A DNA stretch of 64,000 nt from an uncultured Sphingomonadaceae bacterium (GTDB lineage: Bacteria; Pseudomonadota; Alphaproteobacteria; Sphingomonadales; Sphingomonadaceae): NCBI GenBank assembly GCA_947499255.1, contig CANMNF010000001.1, positions 62,001-126,000 on the forward strand, written 5' to 3'. The translations under genes and the position numbers were made by a program. Positions 44,819 through 53,330 of this stretch are shown here, in pieces (positions within the stretch are counted from its first letter, which is position 1; each line of letters starts with the position of its first letter). Below the pieces are notes generated by a model. The model ran no database searches, was not told where the DNA came from, and saw only the letters and a list, made by a program, of their open reading frames with translations.

Positions 44819-44856
44819 AGTGTACGGCTCCGTTCAATTAAACGACACCGTTCAAT
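44812..44856 (+). promoter_or_regulatory. Promoter and likely TetR operator of the exporter operon
   Basis: TTGACA at 44812-44817 is a perfect -35 element that lies inside the first codons of the divergent tetR gene. A -10 candidate, CAATTA at 44835-44840, follows after 17 bases. CGTTCAATTAAACG (44831-44844) is an imperfect palindrome over that -10, and CCGTTCAAT recurs as a direct repeat at 44830 and 44848. This is the best candidate for the repressor's binding site. Confidence 0.55.
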
Positions 44857-44929
44857 ATTGGGCGAAAGCTCAACCAACTGCAACCCCTTGCCCGATAGGC
44901 GCAAGGCAGAAGAAGGTTCCGCGCAAGCT

Positions 44930-46066
44930 ATGCTTTGGATTGCTATCCGAATGCTGACAGGCGATAAGACCAAGTTTTATGGTCTGCTGTTCGGCATCGC
45001 CTTCTCCACGCTTTTGATCACGCAGCAGCTCACGATTTTCGTCAATCTGGTGGAGCGGGGCGGGGCAGGCGTGTTCAATGTGCCCACTGCCAATGTCTGG
45101 GTGATGGATAAGGTCAGTCGCACGACAGAGGTGGTTTATCCCATGCCCTCAACCGCGCTGGACCAGGTGCGCAGCGTGCCCGGCGTGGAATGGGCCGTGC
45201 CGCATTTGCGCTCTCAGGCAACTGTGCGCACCCAAAGCGGTGATCTTGAAGCGGTGGCGATTATTGGCGTTGATGATGCAACGCTAATCGGCCTGCCGCG
45301 CGATTTGACGGTGGGGAATCGCAAGGTTTTGAACCAGCCCGATGCAGTATTGATTGATGATGTTGGCGTGATCAATTTGTTGGAAGGGGGCCGCGATCCC
45401 ATCGGTGTGGAGTTGGAGCTTAACGATCAACGCGCTGTGATCCGCGGCGTGGCCGATGCCATTCCCGGTTTTACCAGTCAGGTCACGCTGTACACCAAAT
45501 ATTCCAGAGCTTTAAATTTCGTGCCCGGCACGCGCAACCGCATGACCTTTGTGCTGGTTGGCGCAGCGGACGGGGTAACCGATGAACAATTGGCCCAGCG
45601 CATCGAAGAGCAAACCGGCCTGCGCGCCCGTACCCGCAATCAATTTGCGCGTGATGGCGTGGATTTCATCGTTGAGAACACCGGCATTCCGCTCAATTTC
45701 GGGATCACCGTGGCGCTGGGCTTTGTGGTTGGTGTGGCGATTGTGGGGCTGACTTTCAGCCTTTTTATCCGTGACAATATCAAGCAATTCGGGGCCTTAA
45801 AGGCGATTGGTGTGACCAATTGGAAGATCACCAGGATGGTGGTGGCGCAGGCCTCGCTGGTCGGGTTTGTCGGCTATGCGCTGGGTATAGTTGGGACAGT
45901 GGTGTTCATTTGGGGGTTTAGCGGGAATCCGACTTTCAAAGGGTTTTACATCCCGTGGCAAATCCCTTTGGTCAGCCTTGCCGCGGTGATCGTGATCCTC
46001 GCCTTCACCGGTTGGATCAGCCTGCGCAATGTCCTGAAAACCGAACCGGCGGCGGTGTTCCGGTGA
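44930..46066 (+). CDS. ABC exporter permease, DevC/MacB-like
   Basis: A 378-residue FtsX-like permease. One transmembrane segment near residues 20-37 (FYGLLFGIAFSTLLITQQ) is followed by a large periplasmic domain (about 45-255). Three segments close to the C-terminus follow: FGITVALGFVVGVAIVGLTF, LVGFVGYALGIVGTVVFIW and PLVSLAAVIVILAFTGW. The overall order fits DevC-type permeases of tripartite exporters. Its stop is embedded in the next start (GTGA, four bases), so it is coupled to the ATPase. The ATG at 44930 is chosen; an earlier in-frame start at 44858 has no membrane-protein-like sequence. Confidence 0.9.
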   Translation: MLWIAIRMLTGDKTKFYGLLFGIAFSTLLITQQLTIFVNLVERGGAGVFNVPTANVWVMDKVSRTTEVVYPMPSTALDQVRSVPGVEWAVPHLRSQATVRTQSGDLEAVAIIGVDDATLIGLPRDLTVGNRKVLNQPDAVLIDDVGVINLLEGGRDPIGVELELNDQRAVIRGVADAIPGFTSQVTLYTKYSRALNFVPGTRNRMTFVLVGAADGVTDEQLAQRIEEQTGLRARTRNQFARDGVDFIVENTGIPLNFGITVALGFVVGVAIVGLTFSLFIRDNIKQFGALKAIGVTNWKITRMVVAQASLVGFVGYALGIVGTVVFIWGFSGNPTFKGFYIPWQIPLVSLAAVIVILAFTGWISLRNVLKTEPAAVFR

Positions 46067-46779
46067 GCAAGAGCGACAACCAAACAGCGATCCGCACACG
46101 CGGTGTCATCCGCGATTTTGAAGCGGGGCAGCAGACGATCCGGGTGCTGCACGGGATCGATCTGGATATCCGTCCCAACGAGATGACCTATTTGGTGGGC
46201 GAATCGGGATCGGGCAAAACCACACTGATCTCGATCATGTGCGGCATTTTGTGGCCGACACAGGGCGAAGTGGAGGTGTTTGGCACCGATATCTACGCGC
46301 TCAATGATACAGCGCTGGTGGATTTCCGCCTCGCCAATATCGGCTTTATCTTTCAGCAATATAACCTCATCCCCTCAATCGATGCCGCCTCCAATGCTGC
46401 GGTCCCTCTGATCGCGCGCGGTATGAACCGGCTGGAGGCGCGCGATCGAGCTGTGACCATGCTCGACAAGCTCAATATCGCAGACCAAGCCGACAAATTG
46501 CCCAGCCAGCTTTCCGGTGGTCAGCAGCAGCGCGTCGCCATTGCGCGCGCCTTGGTGCACGAACCGCGACTTGTGGTGTGTGATGAACCCACCGCCGCTC
46601 TCGATGCGCGTTCTGGGCGCAGAGTGATGGATTTGCTGCGCGAAGTGGCCGTGGCACAGGGCCGCTCTGTCATTATCGTCACGCATGACAACCGCATTTT
46701 CGACCTCGCTGACCGTATCCTCGTGCTCGAGGATGGTCGCATTATTCACGATGGCAAGGAGATGCCGGAAGATCATTGA
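46063..46779 (+). CDS. ABC exporter ATPase
   Basis: A 238-residue ATP-binding subunit of the LolD/MacB/DevA class. Walker A is GESGSGKTT; the Q-loop is FIFQQYNLIPSI; the signature is LSGGQQQR; Walker B is LVVCDEPTAALD; the switch His is in VIIVTHDNR. It begins with GTG at 46063 inside the permease stop. It should energise the permease upstream, with the periplasmic adaptor and outer-membrane channel downstream. Confidence 0.95.
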   Translation: MSKSDNQTAIRTRGVIRDFEAGQQTIRVLHGIDLDIRPNEMTYLVGESGSGKTTLISIMCGILWPTQGEVEVFGTDIYALNDTALVDFRLANIGFIFQQYNLIPSIDAASNAAVPLIARGMNRLEARDRAVTMLDKLNIADQADKLPSQLSGGQQQRVAIARALVHEPRLVVCDEPTAALDARSGRRVMDLLREVAVAQGRSVIIVTHDNRIFDLADRILVLEDGRIIHDGKEMPEDH

Positions 46780-46808
46780 TCATTCCGGCTCTTGCAAGGA
46801 CACAGCAT

Positions 46809-47807
46809 ATGCCAAATCCCCTTTCGAAATTCAGCTTCTCACGCCAGATTTTGCCGGTCATTGCGGTGCTCGGCCTGGTGTTCACTGTGGCGTTCATCTG
46901 GATGGGCGTGCCTGATCGCTCGCTCGAAGGGCCAGCGGACAATCCGCCGCGCGCCAATGGTGAACTCGCCGATGCAGCGCGGGTTGCGGGCGCGGGTGTG
47001 GTGGAGCCATCGTCGGAAATTATCGATGTGGGATCGGCGCTCTCCGGTCTGGTGATGGATGTGCTGGTGGCGCCGGGAGATTTCGTGGCCAAAGGCGCGC
47101 CGCTATTCACCGTGGACCCGCGCAGCGTGCAGGCACAATTGCGCGAAGCCCAAGCCGCAATCACAGAAGCGCGCGCTTCCATATCCGAAGCAGAAACAGC
47201 GCGCGCCACCGCACAGCGCCAGCTTGATCTGTATGCCGGTATTGATGATCCCGCTGCTGTCAGCCGCGCCGAAATTATCCGCGCAGAAGGGGACGCCAGC
47301 GCCGCGTCATCGCGCCTGCAAGTGGCCCGCGCGCGGCTTTCCGCTGCACAAGCTCGTGCCGGCAGTGCCCGCACGGAACTGGGCCGGTTGACGGTGCGCG
47401 CGCCGATTGGTGGAGAAATTCTCGCGGTGAATATCCGGCCAGGTGAATATGTCTCCACCCAAGGTGGCGGCTCTGCCGATTTTATCCGCATGGGTGAAAC
47501 GCGCCCGCTGCATATTCGCGTCGATATCGATGAAAGCGAAGTGCCGCGCATTGCTTTGGGGGAGGAGGCTTTTGTCTCGCCGCGCGGAGCTGCGCAAAAT
47601 CAGGTCAAAGCAACCTTTGTGCGTGCAGAGCCTTTGGTGGTGCCCAAACGGTCTTTGACCAATACAGCGGCAGAGCGCGTCGATGTGCGCGTGATGCAAG
47701 TGATCTATGTTTTGCCTAACAGCGCACGCGAAGATTTCCGCGTGGGCCAGCAAGTTGATGCGTTTATCCCTGCGCGCGCTGACGAAGACCAAGGGGAGGG
47801 CGTATAA
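46809..47807 (+). CDS. Periplasmic adaptor (HlyD/DevB-like membrane-fusion protein)
   Basis: A 332-residue adaptor. An N-terminal anchor lies near residues 16-35 (ILPVIAVLGLVFTVAFIW). A lipoyl/barrel-sandwich half follows: GAGVVEPSSEIIDVGSALSGLVMDVLVAPGDFVAKGAPLFTVD. A helical hairpin (about residues 105-190, with repeated Ala/Glu/Arg heptads) leads to the second lipoyl half (LTVRAPIGGEILAVNIRPGE) and a beta-barrel domain. AAGGA at 46796-46800 supports the ATG at 46809. The stop shares one base with the next ATG. Confidence 0.93.
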   Translation: MPNPLSKFSFSRQILPVIAVLGLVFTVAFIWMGVPDRSLEGPADNPPRANGELADAARVAGAGVVEPSSEIIDVGSALSGLVMDVLVAPGDFVAKGAPLFTVDPRSVQAQLREAQAAITEARASISEAETARATAQRQLDLYAGIDDPAAVSRAEIIRAEGDASAASSRLQVARARLSAAQARAGSARTELGRLTVRAPIGGEILAVNIRPGEYVSTQGGGSADFIRMGETRPLHIRVDIDESEVPRIALGEEAFVSPRGAAQNQVKATFVRAEPLVVPKRSLTNTAAERVDVRVMQVIYVLPNSAREDFRVGQQVDAFIPARADEDQGEGV

Positions 47808-49210
47808 TGCGCTGCTTCGCGACCCTTGCTGCCGGCGCTTTGATGGTAAGCGCCTGTGTGGCTGGCCCTGTGCCCGAAGTCGCAACCCCTGCGCCAAGTA
47901 TGCCGCAGAGCTTCGCCTATACGCCGGCGGCCAATGAGGCGGCGGCTTTGGCGGACCTGTTGCCGCAAAGCGATGCAGCTTTCCGCGCGCTTTCTGGCAC
48001 TGCGATGACATCTGCTCCCAACCTTGCCGAAGCGCTTGCGCGGATCGATGCTGCGCGCGCCAATGCAGGGCGTGCCGGGGCTGCGCGTTTGCCCAGCGTT
48101 GCCGTCGATGGATCGGTCAGCGCGACGCGTATAAACCCTGCACAGTTCGGCAGCGATCTGCCCGGCGGCATCGCTTTTGATACCGAGCAAACCGCCTATG
48201 GCGCCAATCTGAGCGCAAGCTGGGATGCCGATATCTTCGGCGCGCTGCGGGCCAGTGAACGCGCCGCCATTGCCCGCATTGATGCCGCCACCGCCACAGC
48301 GCGGGCGGTGCGCGTGGCTTTGGTAGGAGAGATCGCCACCAGCGTGATCGATTGGCGTACGCTTGCCGCGCGCGAGGCCGCTTTGCAGGAGGACGTCAAC
48401 GCCGCCCAGCGTCTTGCCGGCCTTACCGGCGCGCGCGAGGAAGCGGGGCTATCCCCCGGCTTTGACCGCGTTCGTGCCGAGGCCGCTGCCAGCAGCAGCC
48501 GTTCCCGCCTTGCCGCATTGCAAAGCGAGCGGGTGCGATTGGTCGGACGGCTGGTGACGTTAACCGGGCAGTCGGCGCAAGATGTGCAAGCGATGCTGGC
48601 GCTTGGTGCAGGCGATGACGTCATGCCGCCAGCGCCCGCTGCACTGCCATCGCAGCTGCTCGCCAATCGCCCGGATATTGCTGCTGCTGAAGCGGAATTA
48701 ATGGCCAGCGATGCGCAGCTTGCCGCCGCCGCGCGCCAACGTTTCCCGCGCCTGACCTTGTCCTCGACGCTGGGCCTGCTGGCTTTCAATCCCGGTGATT
48801 TGTTTGACGAGGATTCGCTGGTCTACACGCTGGCAGGTGGGCTTACCGCGCCACTATTTGATGGCGGGCGCATCAATGCAGAAATGGATCTGGCCGCCGC
48901 CAACAAACGCGCTGCTTACGAAGCGTGGCGCGGCGCGGTTTTCACCGGGCTGGGCGAAGCAGAGGCGGGCTATGGCCTTGTCGCTGCTGCCGATGCCGAA
49001 GCGGCCGCGGCTGATGCGGAGCGGGCGGGGTTGGAACGCGCCGCGCGGCTTGCTGACACAAGGTACCGCGCGGGCCTTTCAGATTTCCTCACCGTGCTTG
49101 AAGCCCGCCGCAATGCCGATGCCAGCGGAGAACGCGCCGCCGCCGCAAAGGGCCGCGCATTAAGAGCGCGCGTTGCTTTGTGGCAGGCATTGGGGGGCAC
49201 GGAAACATAG
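47807..49210 (+). CDS. Outer-membrane efflux lipoprotein (NodT/OprM family)
   Basis: A 467-residue channel of the TolC superfamily. Lipobox MVSAC with Cys17. It shows the family's duplicated long-helix pattern (ARIDAARANAGRAGAARLPSVAV; later ANRPDIAAAEAELMASDAQLAAAARQRFPRLTLS), and the end contains ARLADTRYRAGLSDFLTVLEARR. GGGGAGGG lies just before the ATG. With the permease, ATPase and adaptor upstream it completes a tripartite exporter spanning both membranes. The ends of the operon overlap the possible minus-strand frame at 49160-49366. Confidence 0.93.
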   Translation: MRCFATLAAGALMVSACVAGPVPEVATPAPSMPQSFAYTPAANEAAALADLLPQSDAAFRALSGTAMTSAPNLAEALARIDAARANAGRAGAARLPSVAVDGSVSATRINPAQFGSDLPGGIAFDTEQTAYGANLSASWDADIFGALRASERAAIARIDAATATARAVRVALVGEIATSVIDWRTLAAREAALQEDVNAAQRLAGLTGAREEAGLSPGFDRVRAEAAASSSRSRLAALQSERVRLVGRLVTLTGQSAQDVQAMLALGAGDDVMPPAPAALPSQLLANRPDIAAAEAELMASDAQLAAAARQRFPRLTLSSTLGLLAFNPGDLFDEDSLVYTLAGGLTAPLFDGGRINAEMDLAAANKRAAYEAWRGAVFTGLGEAEAGYGLVAAADAEAAAADAERAGLERAARLADTRYRAGLSDFLTVLEARRNADASGERAAAAKGRALRARVALWQALGGTET

Positions 49211-49366
49211 GTTTTCCGGCCAGCTGGATCCGCGCACGGTGCGTATGCCATATGACCTGAAAAATAGCAGCGCAGTGCCGAACAGTATCAAGATCGTCGG
49301 CAGCGCTTTGGTCTTCTGGCCAAGCACACCATCGCGATCAAAATTGGCAATATCATCATGACGCAT
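49160..49366 (-). CDS. Possible small single-span membrane protein (uncertain)
   Basis: An open frame of 68 residues starting MRHDDIANFDRDGVLGQKTK, with one hydrophobic segment (ALPTILILFGTALLFF, about residues 22-37). Most of it lies between the exporter operon and the TonB receptor gene, but its last 17 codons overlap the end of the channel gene in the other strand, and no ribosome binding site is evident. It follows the minus-strand receptor gene after a hairpin. The composition of the hydrophobic stretch is the only positive sign. Confidence 0.3.
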   Translation of the reverse strand: MRHDDIANFDRDGVLGQKTKALPTILILFGTALLFFRSYGIRTVRGSSWPENLCFRAPQCLPQSNARS

Positions 49367-49368
49367 CA

Positions 49369-49397
49369 GCCAACTGTCCTGCCGATGGACAGTTGGC
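49369..49397 (-). terminator. Hairpin after the TonB receptor gene
   Basis: GCCAACTGTCC and GGACAGTTGGC form a perfect 11-bp stem with a seven-base loop, 26 bases past the end of the minus-strand receptor gene. No T run. It probably marks the 3' end of that transcript. Confidence 0.55.
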
Positions 49398-49422
49398 TGT
49401 GCGATGATGGCAGCTTGTGCGC

Positions 49423-51798
49423 TTAGTAGCTCAATCCCAAAGTCAGTCCGAATGTGCGCCGTTCACCCAGATAGCTGCGGATGATGTTGGCACCGCCAGC
49501 TTGAATAATTTGCGATGCGCTGGAGATATACCTCTCGTCCAGAAGGTTTCGTGCCCAGAGAGAGACGTTGATATTGTCCTGGTACTCAAAATTGATGCGT
49601 CCATTCACCACAACTCGCCCTGGCGCTGTGGAGACGTTGATTGATTCCGCAAAATGAGAGGATTGGTACGCGACATCGGCGCGGACAAAGTAGGACAAAT
49701 CGTCCGAAACATTGTCCTGCCACTGTCCGCCCAAAGCCATCTGCCATTCGGGTGAACGCTGAATGGTGTTGCCGCCAATATCGCCATCTTCTGAGCAAAC
49801 AGGTGTGTCGAAACAGGATGCCGGGACACCATTGGCCAGGTTCCCTACAGTGTATTGCGAGTCAATCGTTCCATCCGCATAGCGTGCGCGGGTGTATGAG
49901 ATGGCGGTGTCAAAGCTAAGGTTGTCCGAAGCTTCATAAGACCCCTCAAGTTCAAAGCCCAGCACAGTGGCATCGCCCAAATTTGCGATGGCGGTGGGGA
50001 CGATGTTGTTAAGGTCGTTCGGGTCAGCGACGGGATCCTGATTGGAAATCTGCAGACTTGTCCAATCGGTATAGAATGCAGCGACATTCACAATGAGCGC
50101 GCCGTTCATAAGTGTGTTTTTCGCACCAAGTTCATATGTCCAGTTGAACTCTGGACCAAAGGTTGCCAGCGATGGCGTGAGAACGTTGGTGTTAAACCCG
50201 CCAGCCTTCGCACCGCGTGCAGCTGTTGCATAGAGCAGCGAGTCATCTGTCACTTCATGCTCTACCGTTACCCTTGGCGTAAAAACCTTAAACGTTTCAT
50301 CGCCTACCAGCGATGATCGGCGTACGTCCTGCGTACGGATATCATCAGCTGTGTAACGCCCTTCAACACCCAATCGCGTACGATCATCGTTGAAAGCAAA
50401 TGTGGCTTCCGCAAAGAAAGAGAGGGTCTTGGTTTCTGTGAAATTGCGTTGAAAAATCAGATTGGAAGGGAACGCACTGTTGACCGTATCAGGGATGATC
50501 GACGTCGTGAGCAAAGGCGGCAAATTGATGCTGATAGCGATCGATGTGTCATCGCCGTTCATATAAAAACCACCAACAGCGGCGCGCAGCGGGCCACCAT
50601 TATCAAATGTAAACCGCAATTCATGCTGGTCATATTTGAGGTTGCCTACCGGTGCGCCCTGGAAATTACACAGAACAGGAAACCCCCTGTCCGGGCCTAA
50701 AATGGTGCCGCAGCCCACCGGGTCACTTTCCGCAGTATTGGCGCTGAACGTGTTGGCGGTGATGTTGCCGAATTGATAAAATGCAGTTACAGAGTCGCTC
50801 AAATCAAGCTCGGCAGAGACGCGGAAGATATCGATATCCGCCTGCCGTCCGAAGCCGCGCGGTTCAATGACCGTCGTCTCGCCCGGCTTGGGCAGTTCAC
50901 CGCAGAACAGGCGATCAAAACCGGCATCGTTCACCGCGCCGCAATTGGTATCGCCCTGCTCAGAATTCAGCACGGTCGCTGCGCGTGCTTCTTCGCGCTT
51001 GCGAAAGTTCATGTAAGACGCTTCGATACTGACGCGGTCCGTAGGTGTGAAAACCGCAATGGCAGTGAAAGTATCGTTGTTCCACCCGCCAATATTGCCG
51101 TTTGTGCCCGGCGAGAAGCCGGCATCTGCATTGGGATGGGTATTCTCCCATGACCCATCGAATTCGGAGTGCTCATAGCCCAGACGAACGGCCAGTATAT
51201 CTTCCGCGATAGGCAGGGATACCGCCCCGGACAGGTCATAGCGATCATCGGTTCCGATTGTGCCCACGACATCTACTGCCAAATCGTTGTCAGGCCGGGC
51301 CGAGATGTAATTGATGGCGCCTGCAAAAGCATTGCGCCCATAGCGCGCGCTTTGCGGACCTTTAACTACTTCCAAGCGCTCAAAAGCGGTCGTGCCCAAA
51401 TCAACGACATAGGACCGCGGCAGATAAATACCGTCCACAAACGCCGCCACCGTCTGTTCGCGGTTTGTTGAAATCAGAGTGGATTGCCCGCGGATACCGG
51501 GGTTGGCGGCACCGCCATCGAAATCTTCAAAAGAGAACCCGGCAGTGAACCGCGCAATGTCATCCAAATCCTGAATATTCTTGCTGGTAATCGCTTCCTG
51601 ATCGAATGCCGAGATCGCCAATGGCACATCCTGCACGCTTTCCGTACGGTTACGCGCAGTCACCAAAATCGTGTTTTGCGAAACGCCAACATCGTCTTGA
51701 GCGTATACCGCTGTTGGCAGCGATACGACGATAGCCACAATAGCGACCCCGCCTTTGATGACAGACTTGCGAACGGTATATTTCGAATGATTTTGCAT
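49423..51798 (-). CDS. TonB-dependent outer-membrane receptor
   Basis: A 791-residue receptor. Signal peptide to about residue 33 (VVSLPTAVYA-Q). The TonB-box-like NTILVTARNRTESVQDVPLAISAF is followed by the plug (NPGIRGQSTL, FERLEVVKGPQSARYGRNAFAGAI). The barrel ends ERRTFGLTLGLSY. The arrangement is that of the sphingomonad receptors of unclear, often aromatic or plant-derived, ligands. ATG at 51798 with GGGGGAG eight bases upstream. The upstream 515 bases have no convincing gene, so any regulatory signals should lie there. Base use seems slightly less GC-rich in parts than its neighbours. Confidence 0.94.
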   Translation of the reverse strand: MQNHSKYTVRKSVIKGGVAIVAIVVSLPTAVYAQDDVGVSQNTILVTARNRTESVQDVPLAISAFDQEAITSKNIQDLDDIARFTAGFSFEDFDGGAANPGIRGQSTLISTNREQTVAAFVDGIYLPRSYVVDLGTTAFERLEVVKGPQSARYGRNAFAGAINYISARPDNDLAVDVVGTIGTDDRYDLSGAVSLPIAEDILAVRLGYEHSEFDGSWENTHPNADAGFSPGTNGNIGGWNNDTFTAIAVFTPTDRVSIEASYMNFRKREEARAATVLNSEQGDTNCGAVNDAGFDRLFCGELPKPGETTVIEPRGFGRQADIDIFRVSAELDLSDSVTAFYQFGNITANTFSANTAESDPVGCGTILGPDRGFPVLCNFQGAPVGNLKYDQHELRFTFDNGGPLRAAVGGFYMNGDDTSIAISINLPPLLTTSIIPDTVNSAFPSNLIFQRNFTETKTLSFFAEATFAFNDDRTRLGVEGRYTADDIRTQDVRRSSLVGDETFKVFTPRVTVEHEVTDDSLLYATAARGAKAGGFNTNVLTPSLATFGPEFNWTYELGAKNTLMNGALIVNVAAFYTDWTSLQISNQDPVADPNDLNNIVPTAIANLGDATVLGFELEGSYEASDNLSFDTAISYTRARYADGTIDSQYTVGNLANGVPASCFDTPVCSEDGDIGGNTIQRSPEWQMALGGQWQDNVSDDLSYFVRADVAYQSSHFAESINVSTAPGRVVVNGRINFEYQDNINVSLWARNLLDERYISSASQIIQAGGANIIRSYLGERRTFGLTLGLSY

Positions 51799-52261
51799 GA
51801 CTTGCACTCCCCCATGAATGTCGTCTGATCGCAAGATAGAGCGAGAGCGTTTGCTTCAGAGGAACTCATTGGATTTTATCCACCCGGCGGCGCTATTGAT
51901 TTAATGGCTCGACGGTGAATGAAGCGTTTCAGGTTCCATCGCACCTGTTGTTGATTGTGGGGTGGGGCAGGTAAGCCGAGGCCATGCCCATATGCCGCAA
52001 AGAGCCATTGAGTGCCCATTGGTTCCGCTCGTCGCTTCAGGCTTCCCATCTGCTTTTGGGGCGATTTGTTCGCTGTGTGAGCTGGCATTTGGCGAGCCGT
52101 GGAGGTGCTGCCTATACACGGAATTGATTGTTGCGATGGCGGCTTTCTTGGCGGCAATTTGGAAAGGCCGATAGCGGTGAGACTGTGCGAATACCTGCAG
52201 ATAGGCTCCATCACTGCAGCCAAGCATAACCTTTGCGCCAGATGTCGTGCACCGCGCAAAC
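51799..52261. other. Gene-poor stretch before the TonB receptor gene
   Basis: About 460 bases with no convincing gene. Short open frames on both strands lack ribosome binding sites and family-like composition and look like chance frames. It must hold the promoter of the minus-strand receptor gene. The strand facing the receptor carries a T-rich stretch near 51850-51905. Nothing repeated or RNA-like was recognised. Confidence 0.6.
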
Positions 52262-52265
52262 AAAA

Positions 52266-52290
52266 ACGGCGGAGCATTGCGCCCCGCCGT
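52266..52290 (-). terminator. Intrinsic terminator of the lipoprotein gene
   Basis: Read on the minus strand, ACGGCGG and CCGCCGT form a 7-bp GC-rich stem around an 11-base loop, followed by TTTTTG. It begins 24 bases after the stop of the lipoprotein gene and is the clearest intrinsic terminator in the window. Confidence 0.85.
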
Positions 52291-52313
52291 CTTTAATATG
52301 GCTGAAAGCCAGC

Positions 52314-52826
52314 TTACTCAGCTGAATTATCGGGCAGCTGACCGTTCTTGACCATGCCTTCGAGCACATCTTCTTCAACTTTGGCATTATATTCCGCCAC
52401 GGTTGAGACGACCTCGCCGTCTTTGTCGATCAGCAAAGCTTCACCATCACCACCGACTGGGACCATTTTGATGTTCACAGGATCTGGGTAAAGATGGTTG
52501 GAGGCACCATTGCTGGCATCAACAACACCGCCGATCAGGCCGCCTGCAAGCACATTGCCCACAACGCCGCCGCCGGTGCGGCTTTGGATGTAAACCGTTA
52601 CATCCTGATATCCGTCGAGCGTGAAAGTGACCATGGAATCATCGCCGCGCTTCATGCTGTAACCGCATGGTGTCACACAGGTGAGACCTGTTCCTGTGAC
52701 GATTGTGGCGCCGCTTGGGTCAGATTCAAATTCAACCGGCTGACTGGTGCCGTTAATAACTGTCGCACAGCCGCCAAGGCCAAGCGATACCGTTGCCAGA
52801 ACACTGGCTAAAACAATTTTCTTCAA
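52314..52826 (-). CDS. Outer-membrane lipoprotein of unknown function
   Basis: A 170-residue lipoprotein. The start is TTG at 52826, placed by GGGGG six bases upstream and by the classic signal peptide that then results: KKIVLASVLATVSLGLGGC with Cys20. A longer frame to 52883 has no such site. The mature part opens CATVINGTSQPVEFESDPSGATI, a PEGA-like pattern found in many small lipoproteins, and has a Gly-rich hydrophobic hairpin (GGGVVGNVLAGGLIGGVV) that may insert in the membrane. It is followed by a strong terminator, so it is a single-gene unit. Confidence 0.85.
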   Translation of the reverse strand: MKKIVLASVLATVSLGLGGCATVINGTSQPVEFESDPSGATIVTGTGLTCVTPCGYSMKRGDDSMVTFTLDGYQDVTVYIQSRTGGGVVGNVLAGGLIGGVVDASNGASNHLYPDPVNIKMVPVGGDGEALLIDKDGEVVSTVAEYNAKVEEDVLEGMVKNGQLPDNSAE

Positions 52827-52954
52827 GATATACCCCCAACTAAATCGAATGCTTAAACTTGCCCACTGCAATAGTAAAAGCACTTAGATGGTGGCGCATA
52901 TAGTAGAAGAAATCAATCACCGATGATAGATTTGACGATTTGGTGGAAAAGAAG

Positions 52955-53029
52955 TGGTGCCCGGGGGCGGATTCGAACCACCGACACGACGATTTTCAGT
53001 CGTCTGCTCTACCCCTGAGCTACCCAGGC
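52955..53029 (-). tRNA. tRNA-Phe (GAA)
   Basis: Seventy-five bases on the minus strand, from GCCTGGGTAGCTCAGGGGTA to a genome-encoded CCA. The acceptor stem GCCTGGG/CCCGGGC pairs over seven positions with one wobble. The anticodon loop CTGAAAA gives anticodon GAA for phenylalanine. The T arm reads GGTGGTTCGAATCCGCC. No integrase or attachment-site duplication is seen beside it. Confidence 0.96.
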
Positions 53030-53165
53030 ATTGCTTCGTCATCTGATGCCAAAATCGCATCCTACGAGCAAGCGAAGCGCGCCTATGGCGGAGCTATGCG
53101 CGCTTGGCAAGGGGGTAAGTGAGACTCATGTCCAGCTATCTGTATCGCCTCGCAACAAGACCCTC

Positions 53166-53330
53166 TCAATCTTCCTTTGCCACATCCTCTGGCGCGGCGG
53201 GTGGGCCGGGCACGGCATAGCCATCATTGAACCACTGCGCGAGATCACGGTCGCGGCATCGGCTCGAGCAGAAGGGGGTGAATTCCTGGCTGCGCGGCTT
53301 CTTGCAGATGGGGCAGGGCTTGGTGCTCAT
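53166..53330 (-). CDS. yacG: DNA gyrase inhibitor YacG-type zinc protein
   Basis: A 54-residue protein with the YacG zinc-ribbon pattern CPICKKP, then FTPFCSSRCRDRDLAQWFNDGYAVPG. In E. coli YacG binds GyrB and inhibits gyrase. It overlaps the RNase gene by four bases (ATGA), so it is translated by coupling and needs no ribosome binding site of its own. It ends the infA-maf-RNase-yacG cluster. Confidence 0.93.
   Translation of the reverse strand: MSTKPCPICKKPRSQEFTPFCSSRCRDRDLAQWFNDGYAVPGPPAAPEDVAKED

Noticed and set aside
51876-52277. Minus-strand frames of 120-133 codons in the gene-poor stretch
   Set aside because: Two overlapping frames are open at once, neither with a ribosome binding site or recognisable family. 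The composition is rich in His, Gln, Arg and Ser in the way of non-coding DNA.
52955-53029. tRNA-Phe as an integration site for a mobile element
   Set aside because: No integrase gene, no duplicated tRNA 3' end and only housekeeping genes beside it.
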